From Scolanthus callimorphus (Eukaryota > Cnidaria > Anthozoa > Actiniaria > Edwardsiidae), in NCBI GenBank assembly GCA_033964015.1, contig CM066915.1, forward strand, positions 2,939,942-3,003,941: 64,000 nt of DNA, written 5' to 3'. The notes beneath the pieces are model-generated. The model was given only the letters and a program-made list of their open reading frames with translations, had not been told where the DNA came from and did no database searches. Position 1 is the stretch's first letter, and each line of letters starts with the position of its first letter. Shown here one piece after another: positions 44,601-53,311 of the stretch. Position numbers and translations under genes: made by a program.

Positions 44601-47600
44601 AAGAAATTTGAAGAAAAGAGAAGAACAGATCTCGCAACGGATTTGCATCTCGTTTACACAAGAGAGTTGGAATCGCAACTCGCGCGAGACAAATTCGCAC
44701 GACAAATGCAACAAAAATCGCAAGTGTAAACCGGCCTTAAACTGACATTTAGCAAGCTGGACATCCCCACGAAACCTTGAGAATCAGCAGATCGTGAGTC
44801 AGAGATTCAAAGTGAGATGTGGTCTACAGGTCTGTGGGATGACGGAAAAGCACGACCCACAGAGGAGTGGCTGGAGGGACTTTGTTAGAGAAATGTTCAT
44901 ACATGTTGGGGTATAGTCTTCAGACCCTCCCCCCACTTTTGTGATGCATTTTTCTTATAAGCCCCCCTCACTTCAAATTGTGCCCAGCAGCCTTGGAAAA
45001 TCTTGATATAGTAACGTTTGTACCTATGATAGGCTGGTTGAGATGGCCGAGAATCGCTTCCCTGATCTGTTTGAAAGCCAAGAGTCGGTATTGGGCCTCA
45101 CTGAAAAGATTCATGTGTTTTGGGAACCAACCTGCACTGCATTATGGGACAGGTAATCTGAGCACAACACCATTGAATGTACAGAAGATGTATCTGCTTT
45201 GGAGTGTAACGACAGAGGCTGTAACTTTAGAGGACTGAAATTCAAATACTAAAGACAAAGTAAATGCACTTCGGCAGTGAAAAACTAAACCAATCCCAGT
45301 TGTAGCTAGCGGGAGGGGAGGGGAGGGGGGGGGGGGCTGATCTGGCAGTTGTCCCTCCCTCCCTGCGAAGTAAAATTTTTAATGTCAACATTTGGGGGGA
45401 AACCTGCTAGACTCCTAGCATAAAACAAAGGATGACCAAGGCTCCCCCCCCCCCCCCAGGACAAACATTTCTAGCTACGGCCTTTAAAGGCCCATCGCCA
45501 ACCGAGAGCCTTTGCGGACTCTTAGCCAATCAGAGCACCCGAAACACAATAGATCAATTTGAAAACAAAAGAAAACGGGGCGCAAAGGCTCCCGGTTGGT
45601 GATGGGCCTTTAATCGAGGGACGAAGAAAGTACTTATGTCTAATCAAGACAGCGGCACTTTGCGTTTGTTTTTTCAATCTCGTTCAAGATTGTGAACGTG
45701 CTTGACCGGTTTGCGAACCGGTTGAAAAATGTTGAAAAACGTGCGTGCCAACTTGGCGCTAAAAGGCGGGGAATGCGCGTTTTTTGAAAGAAAAAATGGC
45801 GACTTGAAGTCACGGGGAGTTTCTTTGAAACCAAGTTCGTAGTCATTACCCTGCCTAAACCCATTTTTTGCGCGTGTTTTCCTAGTTCGCACAGTAAAAT
45901 GGACTAATGTGGCGGGGATTTCTCTTGTCTTCTTACACCAGACTACAAAGCCTTGAAGAGGAAGTTATTTCACGAAAAGTGCGGCTGATTGTGCTAGACT
46001 CAGTGGCATCCGTGGTTAGGAAGGAGTTTGACAGCCGAGTGTCCAGGAATGTCCAGGAACGGACCAACCTGTTATCCAGAGAAGCAGCGATACTAAAGTG
46101 AGAACAAGCATTTGAAGTTTCCCACTTTTCGGGCAATAATTTGAGAGTCTTTATATCCAGACAATTATACCAATTCCAGCTACAATAGCTGCATTCACAC
46201 TAGAGACGGAAAACTTGTCTGAGACGCGTTTCTCACCTTGAATATGGTTCCTTGTTCTTCTGTGATCACGCGAAAACATTTTTTTGAAGAAGAAAGTTTA
46301 GACAGATAACAAAGTGTTTCAGAGTAGAATCCTATGAATCCTATCTCTTTTTTGTGTAAATTGAGGACGAGATATCATAGGATTCAAGTATATTCAAAGC
46401 GTTCAGTCGGTAGATTCCGCCGAAAATAGCACTCAAAAAGGCTATATCGCCCTCGTCGCTGCGCGACTCGTGCGATATCGCTTTTTGAGTGCTATTTTCT
46501 TAGCGGAATCTAGCCTCCTGAAGCTTTGAATAATCCTATAGAATTGACATAAGACAGGAACGTTTTCTGACGAGAAACTCGTCTCAGACGAGTTTTCCGT
46601 CTCTAGTGTGAATACAGCTAATGAATGCACGCGATGTATGCCAGTAGTTGTGTTATATTTCACACATCAAGTGCCTTATATGCGAGTGTTACATCCTGGT
46701 TGCTGTGTAAGGGCAGTTAATGAAATGCGATTTTTTGCCGCATCGAATCTAATTCAGCCAATTGGTTTTCTCCATTTTACAACCGAAGGAAAACTCTTTC
46801 ATTCCAAAGGCATTTCTAAAATAAGAGTGCGCGCTTGTATAGCTGGAATCTTTAAAAAAAAGAGAACATTTAGTTATCCCTAAATTCATAGCTTAGCAAA
46901 TCGGAAGGCACTGTATAGGAACTACCTGGACCAAAGGCCTTCCACAAAATACAACCGAAACCTAACCAAGCATCAAACCCATACACATTCTGGTCAGGAT
47001 GCTTGGTAAATAGTACTATATTCGCACTGGGTCCCATTGTACTATATAAGTTATGGGAAAGTAGGCCTGGCGGAGCACAAAATGGCAAAATCAAAGGGAG
47101 GGAGGGTGGGTGAATAAAAGCTAAGGGGCACCACCAAGCCTAAGGGTGAGCACAATGGGACCCACAGCCGACACATGGCGTCCCCCATGGACGCCATTCC
47201 GGCGCTTGTTCTCAAACCAACTGAGACTGAGACATATGCTAATGAGTTGATCTCTTATATACGTACTACTGGGTACTAGTACTATAGTACTATATTTGCA
47301 CTGGGTCCCATTGTACTATATAAGTTATAGGAAAGTAGGCCTGGCTACGCTGATCTGACGCTGATAAGCACCACTTCACTACCTACTAGTTCTTTCCATA
47401 ATTCTGAATTACCCATAACTCAGGACTAGCCCACAACTCAAAACTATCCCGCAACTCAGACATATCCTGGCTTAATTCATGACTATCCTCTAGGCTGACA
47501 CAAAACTACTACCTACTAGTTCTTTCCATAATTCTGAATTACCCATAACTCAGAACAGCCCACAACTCAGAACTATCCCACAACTCAGACATATCCTGGC

Positions 47601-50600
47601 ATAATTCATGACTATCCTCTAGGCCCACACAAAACTACTACCTACTAGTTCTTTCCATAATTCTGAATTACCCATAACTCAGAACAGCCCACAACTCAAA
47701 ACTATCCCGCAACTCAGACATATCCTGGCATAATTCATGACTATCCTCTAGGCTGACACAAACAATACTTTCTACTAGTTCTTTTCATAATTCTGAATTA
47801 CCATAACTCAGAACTATAGCCCACAACTCAGAACTATCCCACAACTCAGACATATCCTGGCATAATTCATGACTATCCTCTAGGCCCACACAAAACTACC
47901 CGAAACTCAGAATTATACCGCAACTAGAACTACCCCATAATTCAGGGAAAACAATTGCAATCACAGTAATACACTTTATAGGGCTGGGTCGAACCGAGGT
48001 CGAGCGCAGTACTAAGGCAAAATAGACGGTAGACAGATTGAGGAGTTATATCTTCTGAGAGGGAAGGTGCTATAGGTTAAGGCGTACCAACATAAAACTC
48101 GCCATATGTGGCTAAACAAAAGGGGCACAAGCAAGACATTACATATAAGACCCAGAACAACTAATAGTCTCCCCAAAACTCAACCCTCAAGCTCCTTATG
48201 TAGGGAATATCGCATGCAACTAACATTGTGTATATAACTGCACCACGAGGCTAAGTACAAGGGGTTTACTGGGTTTGGGGCTGCACCCCTGCCTATAAAT
48301 ATACGTCTATGTACTGAAATAGCTATACGCTGCGAGGCAAAAGGGAACAGCCCCAAACCCAGCAAACCCAGAATGCCCTGTCCGAGGACAGGGCACTGGA
48401 CGGATTCCAGATGTCCCAAGGGACAAAAGGAACCGACATTGCCCAGATGACATTAGATAGCCTCTCCAGGAGTGCTGAGAAGGGGGATGCGACCCATGAA
48501 AATAAGTATATGGCGAGAAAATGGAGTGAAAAATTATATGGCGAGGTTCACCCAGTCGCCTATGTGCATAAAAAAAAATTTACGGCGAGGTTCACCCAGT
48601 CGCCCACATGCACAGAAAATGGGGTGAAACATTTTACGGCGAGGTTCACCCAGTCGCCCACATGCACAGAACATGAAGTGAAACATTTTACGGCGAGGTT
48701 CACCCAGTCGCCCACATGCACAGAAAATGAAGTGAAAAATTTTGCGGCGAGGTTCACCCAGTCGCCCACATGCACAGAAAATGGAGTGAAACATTTTACG
48801 GCGAGGTTCACCCAGTCGCCCACATGCACAGAAAATGAAGTGAAAAGTTTTGCGGCGAGATTCACCCAGTCGCCCACATGCACAGAAAGTGGAGTGAAAC
48901 ATTTTACGGCGAGGTTCACCCAGTCGCCCACATGCACAGAAAATGAAGTGAAAAATTTTGCGGCGAGGTTCACCCAGTTGCCCACATGCACTGATAATGG
49001 AGTGAAACATTTTACGGCGAGGTTCACCCAGTCGCCGATGTGCATAAAAATAGAGTGAAAAATTATCTGGCGAGATTACCCAAGTCGCCCACATGCACAG
49101 AAAATTGAGTGAAAAAAATTACGGCGAGGTTCACCCAGTCGCCGATGTGCATAAAAATAGAGTGAAATTATCTGGCGAGGTTCACCCAGTCGCCCACATG
49201 CACAGAAAATGTAGTGAAAAAATTTACGGCGAGGTTCACCCAGTCGCCCATGTGCATAAAAATAACTGTGCATAAAAATAATGACAGAAACAAAACAAAT
49301 GGCGAGGCAATTACCATATAAATCCGTGGCAAGCGAACTAACTCTGCCAGACTAACAGGGAGCGGGAAGATAATAGCTACAAATTGTGCTGTACCCAGCG
49401 AACACATAAGCAAAAATTGTAATGGCAACAACTAAGCGGCAGACAAGCTAGGGATATTGAAAGCCAGCTTACTACAGAGGGAGCGTGACGAGATGGCGGT
49501 AGAGAAGAATGGCCGATAGAAGTATGACAAGTATGCTCCAACACGCGGCCAATTCGGCTTCGGGTTCGCGGTGAAGAGTTCCCGCGGAACCAGGACGACC
49601 GTGGACCTGTAAAATAAATAGAAGAGTTTGCCCTTGAGTGAAACGGCATGGAGGCAAATGACAGGATATGAAAGCACAACATTAGAATTCAAACCGAAAT
49701 TGCAGACGCCACCGAGCGAATAGTAGACTGCTGGCAGGAAGAAGAAATAAGTGGAGACGATGAAAACTTGTAGACTTTAATTGTAGAATGGCCGTAGTGA
49801 AGTCTTGTGCAGAGTAGAGAACTTTTAGTCGGACCAGAGAGACGTCGACGGCGCGGCGTTCTCAAACCAACTGAGACTGAGACATATGCTAATGAGTTGA
49901 TCTCTTATATACGTACTACTGGGACCCAGTGCGAATAGTATTTTCAAGCATCGCAGTGTTCTTGGTCGCACGCAAGAATGCGCACCAAAAATGGTGGGAA
50001 TTTTACAATTGCATTAATATTATTCTGCTTAAAAGAGAGAATCCTCTGTACAATTTATAGGTGAAAATGTTTGTGCCTTGGTGACGAATACAAATTCGAA
50101 GTTGCCAAATGGGATTCCAGAGATAGGGATGGGACAAATTCCTATGTTAAATGGTTTCTTCTTGTTTCCAGATACGTTGCTGAGACATTCAACATCCCGG
50201 TAAGTTGTTTAAAATTTTTGGTAGATATGCAATAGTAGCAATGCTTGCGTAGTTTATTTTATAAAGCCCCCGGTGTCGTCTCCAAAGGTAACCCACTCCA
50301 CGAAATCCTCCCGACGTTTCTCCAAACGGGCTCTCTTCGTTATTTTATGTGCCCAGCGGACCCCATTCCTGTAGCCCGAATAAACTGCCGTCCGTTATCA
50401 CGTCCTTTTTAACTCGTGGATGTCCGAAAGACAGGAACGAGTTATACTCAGGGTGCGAAAATGGCGTTGTTGTTAGAACGGCCAAAGAGTCTGGGAACTA
50501 GATTACGGCTGCGCCCGCGATCTCTTACCACAGGAGTCTTCTCAGTATTTAATTCAATATAATGTGTAAATCACTGATTATCAGTGCATTGACTTCAAAA

Positions 50601-53311
50601 AGAGCTCATCATCCACGAGTTCGCCATTGCGGCGCTTTGATTCGCTGTCCTGTAGGTTGTCGTCACGAATCAGATCACCACGAGATTCGCAAACGTCGCG
50701 GACCCGGCATCAGATGTCCCGGATGTTGACGGCGGCGACCTGGAACCTGATGACGAGAGCTCTGATCACGTGATGGCTGCGCTAGGTAACACGTGGTCGC
50801 ACGCGGTCAACACGCGCCTTATTGTGCAGTATGTGGACGAGACGTACCGCCAGGTTAGTGAAAGCACGTGATCATTTCGTAAAGGCACGTGATCATTTGG
50901 TAAAGACAACGTGATCATACGGTAAAGGTGCGTGATCATTTGGTATTTGCACGTGATCATACGGTAAAGGCACGTGATCATACGGTAAAGGCACGTGATC
51001 ATACGGTAAAGGCACGTGAGCATACGGCAAAGGCACATGATCATTTGGTTAAGGCACGTGATGATTTAGTAAAGGCACGGCGTGAACAACATATGGTAAA
51101 GGCACGTGATTATTTGGTAAAGACACGTGATCATTTGGTAAAGGTGCCCGCGATCATTTGGCAAAGAAACGAGATCTTTTGGTAAAAAACAGGTGATCAT
51201 TTGGTGAAAACACATGATCATCAGGCTCTGGTAGCGTGCTGGCTTCCCCAGGCGGGCGCTATTCTCGTACCCAGAGCTCCCCGGCTCGTCGCCCCGCGGG
51301 GGTAAATGTCTTATTTATGCCTCAAAATTACTTGTAGAGCGTAGAAGTCGAAGGCATAGCCATGAGAAGACGACTAGCAAACGAATTGTGGCGTTATTTA
51401 GCCAGATGTGTTGCTCAAAAGCGAAGTGGAGCTGGTTTTATGTACGAATGCGCGCCGTTATTGTCTTCAGCATTCTCGTACCCAGAGCTCCCCGGCTCGT
51501 CTGCTTGCAGGGGAGGCTCTTGTGACATCCATCTGAGGGCCGTCGCTGATTGGCTGATTTTGAGCGTTTGAGCATGCGCTGAAAGGTATTTCCTTCAGCG
51601 GCTCTGTATTAAATCTTGCGCATGCGTCAGTGGCTGTCACCAGAGCCTCCCCCGCGAGAAGGGAGCTATGGGTTCGAGAATGGACAGGGGCCTTCCAATA
51701 CGCAAAGTACGCATTGCGCATTAAACATCAATTATTGATGTAGTCAATGGTATGAATGTTACGTCTCAAGGACGGGTACAGAATGTTAAGCCCGGCGCAA
51801 ACGGCACAACTTTGTTGTACAACAACGTTCAACATTGTTTAACACAACATGTTGCATCCGTTTGCGGCGCGTGTTGACAGTTGTTGGAACTTATTGCATG
51901 ATGTTGAACGATGTTTGAAACCTGTCAAACTTTTGGCGCAACAAGCTTCAACTTTTCTTTTGTCCTGTGACCAGCGAAGCATAACACAGCAAAGTTGCGT
52001 TCGTTTGCGCTGAACTCACAACAAAGTTTGACTCGCGCACGCGCATTGTATACTGTATTTATAGAAATAGAGTGTAAACAAATAGGTTTTTGTCCCAGAA
52101 TACATCGCATCACCAGCGAGGCGAAAACAATGTTGAGACGTGTTGTATTCGTTTGCGGCGACGCGCAACATTCAACAACATACGAACAACATTGTTGCTG
52201 CAACAAAGTTGAGAAATGCTGAGTCCGTTTGCGCCGGGCTTTAAACTTGTCGTTATATGTCTGTAACACGGCTTTCTTGAAAAGCAATTGTTATTGAATG
52301 GAACTACCGTGTCTAAATAAAGATTCATGTATACAACAGTTCCGCACGCTAGAGAAATGTTTCAGTCACCGATCTTTTTCCTACTTTCAATACCAGATCA
52401 TGATTGCTAAATCTCCAATCGCCCCTCTTGCCGCGTTTACCTACAAAATACAAACAAAGGGGATCGTCCTCGATCGACCCAAGGGCTCGTCCACCAAGAA
52501 AGGTAACATATTATGCTTATTTTTTGGGAGCTTGGTTCTTCACTCGGTAGCCTAGGGGAGCTTGGTTCTTCACTCGGTAGCCTAGCCGCTAGTTGCATCA
52601 ATTTTCGTTAAAAGGTTTGCTCAAAAGTTGATATTTTTCTCGTCAAGTTGCCCAAAAAGTTGTCTAAAGTTCTTCGAAAAGTTGACTTAAATTTTGGTAT
52701 CTTTGTCCACAATTTAGACACCAGATAATTGAGCTTCCTTTTTTGTTAGGACATTTATATCATTGTTATTAACATCACACCAAATAAGACTAACGTACCA
52801 AATCTGCCTGCCCGCCTGCCCGCATGTTATGGTGGTACGTGCGCGCTGATAGTGTTAAATGTGCGCCTGTATCAGTACACTATTTACTCCCTAGTCCCGT
52901 CATCTTAAAAATTACCAACAAGACTCCGGGATTATCGAGAGTTCGTCAGCGCGCGCGCAATAAGAGAACACTGTCCATGTTTCATCATTCTCGAACCCAG
53001 AGCTCCCCGGCTCGTAACCTCGCGGGGGAGGCTCTGGTGACAGCCACTGACGCATGCGCAAGATTTAATACAGAGCCGCTGAGAGAAAGATCTTTCAGCG
53101 CATGCTCCAACGCTCAAAATCAACCAATCAGCGACGGCCCTCAAATGGAAGTCCCCAGAGCCACCCCTGCGAGCAGACGAGCCGGGGAGCTCTGGGTACG
53201 AGAATGATGTTTCATCAGTTAATTGAAATTTTTTTTTCAGACATGAGGAGTTCCGGAGGCAACCCTTCTCTACAGACAATCCGTGTACGATCGACAATCC
53301 CAATTGAATAG
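35560..53311 (+). CDS. RAD51B: RAD51B, RAD51-family recombinase paralogue, ten exons
   Basis: The joined exons encode 373 residues collinear with vertebrate RAD51B. RAD51B is a nuclear ATPase of the BCDX2 complex (RAD51B-RAD51C-RAD51D-XRCC2) that helps RAD51 load during homologous recombination. The N-terminal helical domain covers about residues 1-75 (RKLRRVG, ELVKFTGASYAEV). Then come HGGLPCGTITEITGPAGCGKT with Walker A at 105-112 (K111), VIYIDTEAAFSA, LEEEVISRKVRLIVLDSVASVVRKEFD with Walker B D207, VVVTNQITT (250-258), ALGNTWSHAVNTRLIVQY and IMIAKSPIAPLAAFTYKI. An acidic linker (about 265-285) is longer and more acidic than in vertebrates. Exons are 35560-35646, 37171-37284, 37810-37914, 39627-39763, 45033-45152, 45942-46097, 50172-50199, 50656-50853, 52397-52502 and 53241-53311. 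All introns are GT-AG and phases agree. Confidence 0.94.
35890..36235 (+). pseudogene. Non-LTR reverse transcriptase 3' fragment in intron 1
   Basis: The plus strand reads DKLQNRAGRVVSCTSFDVRS, then DILDMLGWD, then after a frame break KAKLMFKASLNLVPSYLETL. This is the post-RT region of LINE proteins (NRAARV.TG.SYD.RS...LGW). It lies in RAD51B intron 1 in sense orientation and is followed by a (TCTG)n tract. Dead and 5'-truncated. Confidence 0.75.
36421..36592. mobile_element. Fold-back element bounded by C tracts
   Basis: AGTCCAATACTCTGACAAAT and the CAGAGTGTTGGAC end are inverted repeats continuing through TTTATGCATGG / CCTTGCATAAATT. Long C runs lie outside both ends (36422-36440 and 36580-36592). 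A (TCTG)n run precedes it at 36370-36396. Intronic. Confidence 0.72.
37171..37284 (+). CDS. RAD51B: RAD51B exon 2
   Basis: 38 codons, DLLSRNLLELVKFTGASYAE..., the N-terminal helical domain with the LELxKxTGxSY core. Acceptor TTTTCCAATAG, donor GTGAGT, phase 0 at both ends. Confidence 0.93.
37810..37914 (+). CDS. RAD51B: RAD51B exon 3
   Basis: 35 codons, SAAFFPTSLSGLDKQLHGGL then PCGTITE, leading into the ATPase core. Acceptor CATCTCCTCAG, donor GTACAG. Phase 0 at both ends. Confidence 0.93.
38117..38347. mobile_element. MITE with 26-bp TIRs (intron 3)
   Basis: AGCCTGTGTAGCAAGCGTTT and CCATGGGAAGCGCTTGC TACACAGGCT are inverted ends of a 231-bp element with a GAGAGGGGAGAG / CTCTCCCCCTCC purine/pyrimidine core. 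It abuts the next element without a spacer. Confidence 0.85.
38348..38798. mobile_element. MITE with about 60-bp TIRs (intron 3)
   Basis: Long inverted ends (AAGCCGGGGAAATACGAGGC at the left, GCCTCGTATTTCCTCGGCTT at the right) extend inward through AACTTGTCGCGCAACATTGT. The CTTGTCGCGCAAC motif is repeated internally at about 38452 and 38570. The open frames here on both strands are shadows of the repeat. Confidence 0.88.
39050..39247. mobile_element. MITE with CAGGGCT ends
   Basis: CAGGGCTCGAAATTAAG and GCAATTTCAAGCCCTG are inverted ends of a roughly 200-bp intronic element with internal GGCGTAAA repeats. The CAGGG start recalls hAT-type termini, but no matching 8-bp target duplication is visible. 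Confidence 0.65.
39427..39558. mobile_element. Fold-back element, family 3 copy 1
   Basis: TACCCTGCTAGCAGAGATTT and AACCTCTGCTAGCAGGGTA are near-perfect inverted ends extending through CAGTCTTTTATTAGCTAGC, with a 'gttgttcgcgt.tctggtat' centre. A second copy is at 62544-62697. Confidence 0.88.
39627..39763 (+). CDS. RAD51B: RAD51B exon 4 (Walker A)
   Basis: 45 codons plus two bases. Begins ITGPAGCGKTQLCIMLSILA and ends YIDTEAAFSAT plus AG of a split Arg. GPAGCGKT is the ATP-binding P-loop. Acceptor CTCCTCCCAG, donor GTATAA. Confidence 0.95.
40205..40349. mobile_element. Fold-back element with 53-bp arms (intron 4)
   Basis: Arms run from GTGGTATGTCCTCTTATATA through GGTCAAAATGT with one mismatch; the centre is actgcggacccactcggctgcgcc. 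Related single-arm fragments (CATAAGAGGACATACCACGG) occur at 40061 and 40180, suggesting repeated insertion of the same family. Confidence 0.85.
41131..41990. repeat. 60-bp satellite, about 15 units
   Basis: Units share GTGTGCGCAAAGACTCCGCA, CTCGG.GTGCGTGGAAGG and TTATTATCACAAAAGTGATA. Because 60 is a multiple of three, repeat-derived frames stay open on both strands (for example LCAQRLRTRGAWKVI). No stop-free protein outside the array supports a gene. Confidence 0.93.
41991..42440. repeat. 49-bp satellite derived from the 60-bp unit, about 9 units
   Basis: Starts where the 60-bp array ends and keeps its GACTCCGC/GCGTGGAAGGTT core, but replaces the middle with ATCTATTTATCTATCATACG. The last unit reverts to a GTGTACGCAGACTCCGCACG form. 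Directly adjacent arrays with a shared core indicate one gave rise to the other. Confidence 0.92.
42441..43680. other. Intron 4 sequence, no gene
   Basis: No coding sequence is recognised. It has two related segments with opposed ends (GGATCCAAACTCTTCG near 42508 and GGGATCCCAACCCTTCGTTG near 42734), a TATATATGTGTACGTGTATA tract near 42880, and the hairpin at 43145-43225. Confidence 0.5.
43145..43225. repeat. Inverted repeat
   Basis: GGTTCGGTTTCCAGCCGTG and CACGGCTGGAAACCGAGCC are inverted arms around a 40-base loop. Confidence 0.85.
43682..43919. mobile_element. TIR element rich in CCGGTACA/TGTACCGG (intron 4)
   Basis: Ends AGACCCCGTTCACACGAGAC and GTCTCTAGCTTCGGGGTCT, followed inward by CGGTACAAAAC / GTTTTGTACCG. 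Internal inverted GGTACCG/CGGTACC boxes and two CACACGGGACC/GGTCCCGTGTG boxes make it almost wholly self-complementary. Confidence 0.85.
44404..44740. mobile_element. TTAA-flanked MITE (intron 4)
   Basis: TTAAGGCCGGTTTAAACTTGC at the left and GCAAGTGTAAACCGGCCTTAA at the right are inverted with one mismatch. TTAA at both ends is the expected target duplication for piggyBac-type transposition. Internal CGCGAGT/ACTCGCGCG boxes extend the symmetry. Confidence 0.85.
45033..45152 (+). CDS. RAD51B: RAD51B exon 5
   Basis: Completes the split Arg and reads LVEMAENRFPDLFESQESVL, then GLTEKIHVFWEPTCTALWD plus AG of a second split Arg, matching vertebrate LVEIAESRFP... Acceptor CCTATGATAG has a weak polypyrimidine tract. 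Donor GTAATC. Confidence 0.93.
45484..45613. mobile_element. Small MITE (intron 5)
   Basis: TTAAAGGCCCATCGCCAACC and GGTTGGTGATGGGCCTTTAA are inverted ends; the symmetry continues inward through GAGCCTTTGCG / CGCAAAGGCTC. Total about 130 bp, also with TTAA-like termini. Confidence 0.85.
45942..46097 (+). CDS. RAD51B: RAD51B exon 6 (Walker B)
   Basis: Reads LQSLEEEVISRKVRLIVLDS then VASVVRKEFDSRV, the most conserved block of the family, then RTNLLSREAAIL and AA of a split Lys. D207 is the Walker B acid. Acceptor TTACACCAG, donor GTGAGA. Confidence 0.95.
46186..46620. mobile_element. TIR element, family 4 copy 1, with nested insertion
   Basis: Ends TAGCTGCATTCACACTAGAG and CTCTAGTGTGAATACAGCTA, TIR about 40 bp (continuing ACGGAAAACTCGTCTGAGACG). 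Compared with copy 2 (55934-56602) it is interrupted at 46331-46538 by a 208-bp fold-back flanked by TAGAAT (46325-46330; 46539-46544). It lies just downstream of RAD51B exon 6. Confidence 0.85.
46331..46538. mobile_element. Fold-back element nested in family 4 copy 1
   Basis: Arms include AAAATAGCACTCAAAAAG and CTTTTTGAGTGCTATTTT, with the centre 'atatcgccctcgtcgctgcgcgactcgtgcgatat'. TAGAAT duplications mark it as an insertion into the surrounding element. Confidence 0.8.
47380..47900. repeat. About 130-bp tandem repeat, 4 units
   Basis: ACCTACTAGTTCTTTCCATA recurs at 47381, 47511, 47640 and (as TTTCTACTAGTTCTTTTCAT) about 47769. Within each unit a shorter AACTCAGAACTATCCC.. motif of about 13-20 bp is itself repeated. 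Confidence 0.9.
48530..49262. repeat. 54-bp tandem repeat, about 14 units
   Basis: Units share GGCGAGGTTCACCCAGTCGC, CCACATGCACAGAAAATG and AGTGAAACATTTTACGG. The period is exactly 18 codons, so frames stay open on the plus strand (FTARFTQSPTCTENEVK) and on the minus strand (CACGRLGEPRRK and HVGDWVNLAVK). Two alternating subtypes (CATTTTACGG and AATTTTGCGG) suggest two-unit amplification steps. Confidence 0.93.
50172..50199 (+). CDS. RAD51B: RAD51B exon 7 (28-nt microexon)
   Basis: Completes the split Lys and encodes YVAETFNIP, matching vertebrate YLAEEFSIP. It lies between strong sites (CTTGTTTCCAG / GTAAGT). Its 28-nt length means skipping would shift the frame. Confidence 0.9.
50656..50853 (+). 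CDS. RAD51B: RAD51B exon 8
   Basis: 66 codons: VVVTNQITTRFANVADPASD, an acidic linker (DGGDLEPDDESS), then MAALGNTWSHAVNTRLIVQY. Higher GC than surrounding DNA. The donor GTTAGT is followed at once by the E-box minisatellite at 50857-51220. Confidence 0.93.
50857..51220. repeat. 21-bp E-box minisatellite in intron 8
   Basis: Begins three bases after the exon 8 splice donor. The consensus GGTAAAGGCACGTGATCAT plus AC or TT has a 21-bp period in its regular part (CACGTG at 50950, 50971, 50992). About nine exact CACGTG E-boxes remain and most units also carry TGATCA. Confidence 0.92.
51471..51682. mobile_element. MITE family 5, copy 1 (intron 8)
   Basis: Ends CATTCTCGTACCCAGAGCTC and CTATGGGTTCGAGAATG. 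The body contains GGGCCGTCGCTGATTGGCTG and GCGCATGCGTCAGTGGCTGT. It is the reverse complement of 52985-53206. A terminal fragment of the same family is at 51267-51302. Confidence 0.88.
51786..52244. mobile_element. TTAA-type MITE (intron 8)
   Basis: TTAAGCCCGGCGCAAACG at the left and CGTTTGCGCCGGGCTTTAA at the right are inverted ends. Internal AACATTGTTGC / CAACAATGTT-like boxes repeat. Resembles the 44404-44740 type in having TTAA termini, but the sequence is different. Confidence 0.85.
52397..52502 (+). CDS. RAD51B: RAD51B exon 9
   Basis: IMIAKSPIAPLAAFTYKIQT then KGIVLDRPKGSSTKK plus one base, matching vertebrate ILIAKSPLAPFTSFVYTIKEEGLVL. Acceptor TTTCAATACCAG, donor GTAACA. Flanked on both sides by inverted copies of one MITE family. 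Confidence 0.92.
52985..53206. mobile_element. MITE family 5, copy 2, inverted (intron 9)
   Basis: Ends CATTCTCGAACCCAGAGCTC and GAGCTCTGGGTACGAGAATG. Its body is copy 1 (51471-51682) in reverse complement with about 10 percent differences by eye. It ends 34 bp before the exon 10 acceptor. Confidence 0.88.
53241..53311 (+). CDS. RAD51B: RAD51B exon 10 (stop)
   Basis: Completes D351 and adds 22 residues ending RVRSTIPIE, then TAG at 53309-53311. Acceptor is a T-run followed by CAG. The tail is not conserved with vertebrates, so this last exon is less certain than the others. An AATAAA lies at 53599-53604. Confidence 0.72.

Larger units (their letters stand above)
46998..49952. mobile_element. 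About 3-kb composite TIR element with internal satellites (intron 6)
   Basis: Ends GATGCTTGGTAAATAGTACT and AGTATTTTCAAGCATC are inverted and lead to TTCGCACTGGGTCCCA / TGGGACCCAGTGCGAA. A 65-bp direct repeat starting TTCTCAAACCAACTGAGACT lies near each end (47209-47273; 49859-49923). The left TIR block is partly duplicated at about 47288-47345. Inside are a 130-bp array (47380-47900) and a 54-bp array (48530-49262). No transposase is seen. Confidence 0.75.

Noticed and set aside
48411..49094. Long frames on both strands (215, 186 and 161 codons)
   Set aside because: The 54-bp repeat period is a multiple of three, which keeps frames open on both strands without selection; no domain or splice support.
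50857..51220. CRISPR-like array of short repeats
   Set aside because: Units are contiguous 21-bp tandem repeats without unique spacers in a eukaryotic intron; it is a minisatellite.
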